Positions 5,224 through 5,958 of a DNA stretch of 5,958 bases are shown piece by piece. How positions within the stretch are numbered: the first letter of the stretch is position 1; each line of letters begins with the position of its first letter. The notes beneath the pieces are model-generated. The model searched no databases and had not been told where the DNA came from. It saw nothing but the letters and a program-made list of their open reading frames with translations. The stretch covers positions 1-5,958 of the forward strand of contig JAQGIN010000001.1 of NCBI GenBank assembly GCA_028291125.1, in the 5' to 3' direction. Made by a program: the position numbers and the translations under genes. The DNA comes from Caulobacter sp. GTDB taxonomy: Bacteria; Pseudomonadota; Alphaproteobacteria; Caulobacterales; Caulobacteraceae.

Positions 5224-5958
5224 CGGCGTTGAAACTCCGGGCTCATCAACAGCAGGGCGAAGGCCTCCCGGCGGGTCTCGGCCCGCGAGATGGCGGTGGC
5301 CGCGGCGGGCGTCAGGCGCGCGCCCAGAGCCGCCTGGGCGGTGAGGTTGGGATCGAGCTGGTCGGCGACCACGGCGGCGAAGCCCTGGCTCCACTGCATG
5401 CGCTTGACCAGGGCGTCGGGCGCGCACCATTCGCCCGCCTCCTCGGCCCAGCCCTTGGGCGACGGGGCGGAGAACGGCTTCTGGCCCAGGCCGGTGAGGA
5501 TCGGGGCCAGGCGCTCGATGGCCGAGGGCTGGGCGCCGATCACCCGCCAGGTCGACACCGCGAACTCGTAGGGGGTCTTGAACTTGGCCGGGGTCGGGTC
5601 CCAGGCCTCGGGGGCGGCGACCAGGGCGGCGGCGACCTTGTCGAGCCGGCCGTCGCTGGTCCGCCAGGCCTTTTCCAGCCGCGCCACCAGGGCCGGGGAC
5701 GGATCGTCGGCGACGAAGTGGCGCGCCAGCTTGGTCGACAGGTGGCGGGCGGTGTGCGGATCGGCGGCCAGACCCTGCAGCACGGTGAGCGGCTGTTTCA
5801 GACCGTCCTCGGCATAGGTCCTGCCCATGATCGTGCGCGTCCCCGGCTCGTGGGCGTTGTCGCGGAACACGAACTGGCCGGCGCGGTCGTCTTGCACGCC
5901 GCCGACGCTGAAGCCGGTCATGGCGCGGGCGAACTCGGTGACGTCGGCCTGGCTGTAG
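5220..5958 (-). CDS. DUF1800 family protein, N-terminus beyond the right window edge
   Basis: About 245 C-terminal residues of a DUF1800 protein (Pfam PF08811), whose members are usually about 450-500 residues. The frame is open to the window edge and starts in mid-domain with YSQADVTEFARAMTGFS, so the Met at 5921 is internal and not the start. Other family landmarks are the HEPGTRTIMG stretch, LSTKLARHFVADDPS, a KFKTPYEFAVSTWRVIG segment and, near the end, PSPKGWAEEAGEWCAPDALVKRMQWS (recognisable parts KGW and RMQWS), finishing in LLLMSPEFQRR. The activity is unknown. The stop overlaps the DUF1501 start by 4 nt. The order DUF1800 then DUF1501 is the usual arrangement, and the two are expected to be translated together and to act as partners. 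Any signal peptide would be outside the window. Confidence 0.92.
   Translation of the reverse strand, partial: YSQADVTEFARAMTGFSVGGVQDDRAGQFVFRDNAHEPGTRTIMGRTYAEDGLKQPLTVLQGLAADPHTARHLSTKLARHFVADDPSPALVARLEKAWRTSDGRLDKVAAALVAAPEAWDPTPAKFKTPYEFAVSTWRVIGAQPSAIERLAPILTGLGQKPFSAPSPKGWAEEAGEWCAPDALVKRMQWSQGFAAVVADQLDPNLTAQAALGARLTPAAATAISRAETRREAFALLLMSPEFQRR

Noticed and set aside
3799..5232. 477-residue open frame on the plus strand opposite DUF1501
   Set aside because: Composition is Gly/His/Arg/Gln-rich and repetitive, with no domain. The opposite strand carries a clear DUF1501 protein with motifs in order.
5224..5430. N-terminal extension of the DUF1501 frame
   Set aside because: It would bury the twin-arginine signal 70 residues in and overlap DUF1800 coding sequence. 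The start at 5223 gives a normal Tat signal and an ATGA overlap.

Overview
The window is very GC-rich (by eye roughly 70%) with dense, strongly G/C-ending codons and 4-nt ATGA gene overlaps. That, together with the protein families and a Caulobacter-type promoter-like element, suggests an alphaproteobacterium, most likely of the Caulobacterales (Caulobacter/Phenylobacterium type). This is an inference from style and protein recognition; no search was run. The content looks chromosomal and ordinary. I saw no phage, insertion sequence, CRISPR, tRNA or rRNA.

Layout. Positions 1-151 hold the N-terminus of an unrecognised gene on the minus strand that runs off the left edge. A divergent intergenic region of about 300 bp (152-455) follows, with one plausible promoter for the rightward genes. 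The plus-strand operon comprises crcB (fluoride channel, 456-842), an RluC-like 23S rRNA pseudouridine synthase (839-1828) and a 498-aa protein with about eight TPRs and a C-terminal putative 2-oxoglutarate/Fe(II) oxygenase domain (1825-3321). Both internal junctions are ATGA overlaps, so the three are probably translationally coupled. The operon meets a minus-strand VOC-fold (glyoxalase-like) gene (3335-3757) tail to tail with only 13 bp between the stop codons. A 170-bp gap containing inverted and direct repeats separates the VOC gene from a second minus-strand operon: a DUF1800 gene (5220-5958, N-terminus outside the window) followed, again through an ATGA overlap, by a DUF1501 gene with a twin-arginine signal (3928-5223).

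How the genes may work together. The DUF1800/DUF1501 pair is a recurrent bacterial partnership of unknown biochemical function. Here DUF1501 is predicted to be exported by Tat, so the pair probably acts in or across the cell envelope. In the other operon an rRNA-modifying enzyme is coupled to a TPR-scaffolded oxygenase whose substrate is unknown. A protein-hydroxylation role connected to translation is a reasonable but untested idea. This TPR-oxygenase and the DUF1800/DUF1501 pair are the least understood parts of the window. Nothing here amounts to an obviously new system such as a defence island or a biosynthetic cluster.
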